Shown in pieces: positions 62,797 to 64,000 of a DNA stretch of 64,000 bases (position 1 is its first letter; each line of letters opens with the position of its first letter). The position numbers and the translations under genes are program-made. A model generated the notes under the pieces. That model was given only the letters and a program-made list of their open reading frames with translations. It was not told the DNA's origin and searched no databases. Origin of the DNA: Clostridiaceae bacterium (lineage in GTDB: Bacteria; Bacillota; Clostridia; Saccharofermentanales; Saccharofermentanaceae); assembly GCA_012729635.1 (NCBI GenBank), contig JAAYCT010000039.1:1-64000 (forward strand), in the 5' to 3' direction.

Positions 62797-62812
62797 GTTA
62801 GACGAGTCTAAC
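62797..62812. promoter_or_regulatory. Iron-regulator-like operator before feoAB
   Basis: GTTAGAC-GA-GTCTAAC is a perfect palindrome with TTAG/CTAA outer bases, resembling DtxR/IdeR/MntR half-sites, and lies directly after the predicted transcription start. It is suitable for metal-dependent repression of iron uptake. The regulator gene is not in the window. Confidence 0.6.
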
Positions 62813-62860
62813 ATTTGATCAGGTTAATGCCTTTCCACGGAAAAGAAAGAGGGTTGTGAA

Positions 62861-63169
62861 ATGACTCTGAAGGATTTAGAAGTCGGCGGTTCAGGAATAA
62901 TCGTAGCGGTACACGGTCAAGGCGCATTGCGGGATCGTCTGTTGGACATGGGTTTGACGCCCAGAACCCGCGTTATGATTCGAAAGACCGCTCCGATGGG
63001 CGACCCGATTGAAATATCATTACGGTGTTATGAGCTTACCCTGCGCAAGGAGGACGCGGCAAACATAGAAATCATGCGTGACGGGCTTCCTCCGGAAAGG
63101 TGTCGTACAAGAAAAAGAAACGGAAGAGCGATGCGCGGATTCGGACGGAAAGGACGGTCCGAGTCATGA
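62861..63169 (+). CDS. feoA: FeoA-type ferrous iron transport protein
   Basis: A 102-residue protein. The FeoA SH3-like core is clear: MTLKDLEVGGSGIIVAVHGQ, then LRDRLLDMGLTPRTRVMI and the last strand EISLRCYELTLRKEDAANIEI. It ends with a basic tail of about 30 residues (RTRKRNGRAMRGFGRKGRS) not usual in FeoA. It regulates or assists FeoB. Its stop overlaps the feoB start (ATGA). Confidence 0.93.
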   Translation: MTLKDLEVGGSGIIVAVHGQGALRDRLLDMGLTPRTRVMIRKTAPMGDPIEISLRCYELTLRKEDAANIEIMRDGLPPERCRTRKRNGRAMRGFGRKGRSES

Positions 63170-64000
63170 ATATTGCACTGGTAGGAAATCAAAACTCCGG
63201 TAAAACGACACTTTTCAATCAACTGACCGGATCCAATCAACATGTCGGAAACTTCCCGGGCGTTACGGTCGAGAGAAAAGAGGGATCCGTACGATACAGC
63301 AAGGGCATGAACGTGGTGGATCTTCCGGGGATTTATTCTCTTGCACCCTATTCCGGAGAGGAAAAGGTGGCGAGAGATTTTATCATTCACGAGAAACCGG
63401 ACGGAATAATCAATATCGTTGATGCGAGTAATATCGAACGGAATCTATATTTGAGCATGCAGTTAATCGAACTGAATGTGCCGATGGTTATCGCTTTAAA
63501 TATGATGGATGAGGTTCGATCGAGCGGCGGAACGATCAAAATCGAGGATCTTGAGTGTTGCCTCGGAGTGCCGGTCGTCCCGATTTCCGCAAGTAAGAAC
63601 GAGGGCGTTGCGGAGCTCATTGATGTTGCCCATAGAACCTTTCATGACCGTATATTTCCTCAAAAAACCGACTACTGCTCGGGCGGGGTGCACCGAACCA
63701 TCCACTCCATTGCGCATCTGATCGAAGATCATGCCGAAAGAATCGGGGTTCCCTCCAAATTTCTGGCGACCAAGCTCGTTGAGGGAGATTTATCATTGCG
63801 TGACGAGCTGATGCTCAACGCAAACGAACGGGATATGATTGATCATGCGGTGAAGGAAATGGAGGATGAGCTCGGGACGGATCGAAAGGCAGCCGTTGCG
63901 GATATGCGATATACGTACATCGAGAATGTCGTCAATCGGTCCGTCATTCGTCCCATGGTGGATCGAAGTCGCGAAAGAACGCTGAAAATGGATCGAATTC
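63166..64000 (+). CDS. feoB: Ferrous iron transport protein B, N-terminal part (cut by window end)
   Basis: About 278 codons are visible of a gene that runs off the window. The G-protein motifs are GNQNSGKTTLFNQLTG (G1), the switch I segment HVGNFPGVTVERKEG, DLPGIYSLAP (G3), ALNMMDEV (G4) and ISASKNEG (G5), followed by the helical GDI domain. This is the GTPase part of the Fe(II) transporter FeoB; the membrane part lies beyond 64000. It starts inside the feoA stop. Confidence 0.95.
   Translation, partial: MNIALVGNQNSGKTTLFNQLTGSNQHVGNFPGVTVERKEGSVRYSKGMNVVDLPGIYSLAPYSGEEKVARDFIIHEKPDGIINIVDASNIERNLYLSMQLIELNVPMVIALNMMDEVRSSGGTIKIEDLECCLGVPVVPISASKNEGVAELIDVAHRTFHDRIFPQKTDYCSGGVHRTIHSIAHLIEDHAERIGVPSKFLATKLVEGDLSLRDELMLNANERDMIDHAVKEMEDELGTDRKAAVADMRYTYIENVVNRSVIRPMVDRSRERTLKMDRI

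Noticed and set aside
1-64000. CRISPR arrays, transposases, integrases and phage genes.
   Set aside because: Looked for on both strands through the coding frames and repeats; none was seen.

Overview
The window looks like the chromosome of an anaerobic, fermentative, Gram-positive member of the Bacillota (class Clostridia). The evidence is a pyruvate formate-lyase with its activase, a SleB-type wall hydrolase, RNase J, a bifunctional Rel, many lipoproteins and wall-binding proteins, an MEP isoprenoid pathway, strong AGGAGG-type ribosome sites and frequent TTG/GTG starts. Base composition is moderate. TP-rich linkers and the accessory content would fit an Oscillospirales- or Saccharofermentans-like lineage, but that placement is a guess. 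No phage, transposase or CRISPR array was seen.

Layout. 1-650: the end of an rRNA operon (5S), tRNA-Asn, a terminator, then a gene-free patch of tRNA-derived repeats. 0.66-4.1 kb (minus): MacAB-like export system (adaptor, ATPase, permease). 4.4-6.2 kb (plus): QueT-type ECF transporter, RsmC-like methyltransferase and a thioredoxin-fold lipoprotein without CxxC. 6.2-9.0 kb: divergent IspF (plus), IspD and RadA (minus). 9.2-15.3 kb: acyl-CoA ligase (plus) facing an ABC-2 operon that includes an ABC-CPBP protease fusion. 15.6-18.1 kb: a degenerate PP2C domain joined through an acidic linker and one membrane segment to an outside LysM. 18.3-21.0 kb: class V aminotransferase plus SerA. 21.1-26.3 kb (minus): DUF1015, FAD oxidoreductase, DUF2298 membrane protein. 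26.4-28.9 kb: MFS transporter divergent from a WYL regulator with a striking 36-nt palindrome between them. 29.0-32.5 kb: AlaS, HIT protein, small membrane protein.

32.7-38.4 kb is the most unusual region: four tandem paralogous surface proteins, three of them lipoproteins on proline/threonine-rich stalks, each with one calcium-loop-like DxDxDGxxDE motif. It is followed by a methyltransferase and Dtd (minus). 40.0-43.2 kb is an AT-richer island with a 5'-truncated-looking Cys/His hydrolase and a lipoprotein that joins a propeller-like half to a solute-binding half, without transporter permeases. 43.4-48.3 kb is core again: rpsU (57 codons, GTG start), recJ and rel; then RNase J and an SH3-SleB hydrolase (minus), and pflB-pflA plus a small membrane protein (plus).

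55.4-62.6 kb (minus) is an alpha-galactoside/alpha-glucoside operon: GH13, GH36 and a GPH-family symporter carrying a roughly 185-residue extracellular insertion that resembles a carbohydrate-binding beta-sandwich, followed by a class A beta-lactamase-like serine hydrolase. The window closes with feoA and the start of feoB behind a clear promoter and a DtxR/MntR-like palindrome. The strongest candidates for undescribed biology are the four-paralog surface cluster, the pseudophosphatase-LysM protein, the symporter with the inserted domain and the DUF1015-FAD-DUF2298 operon.
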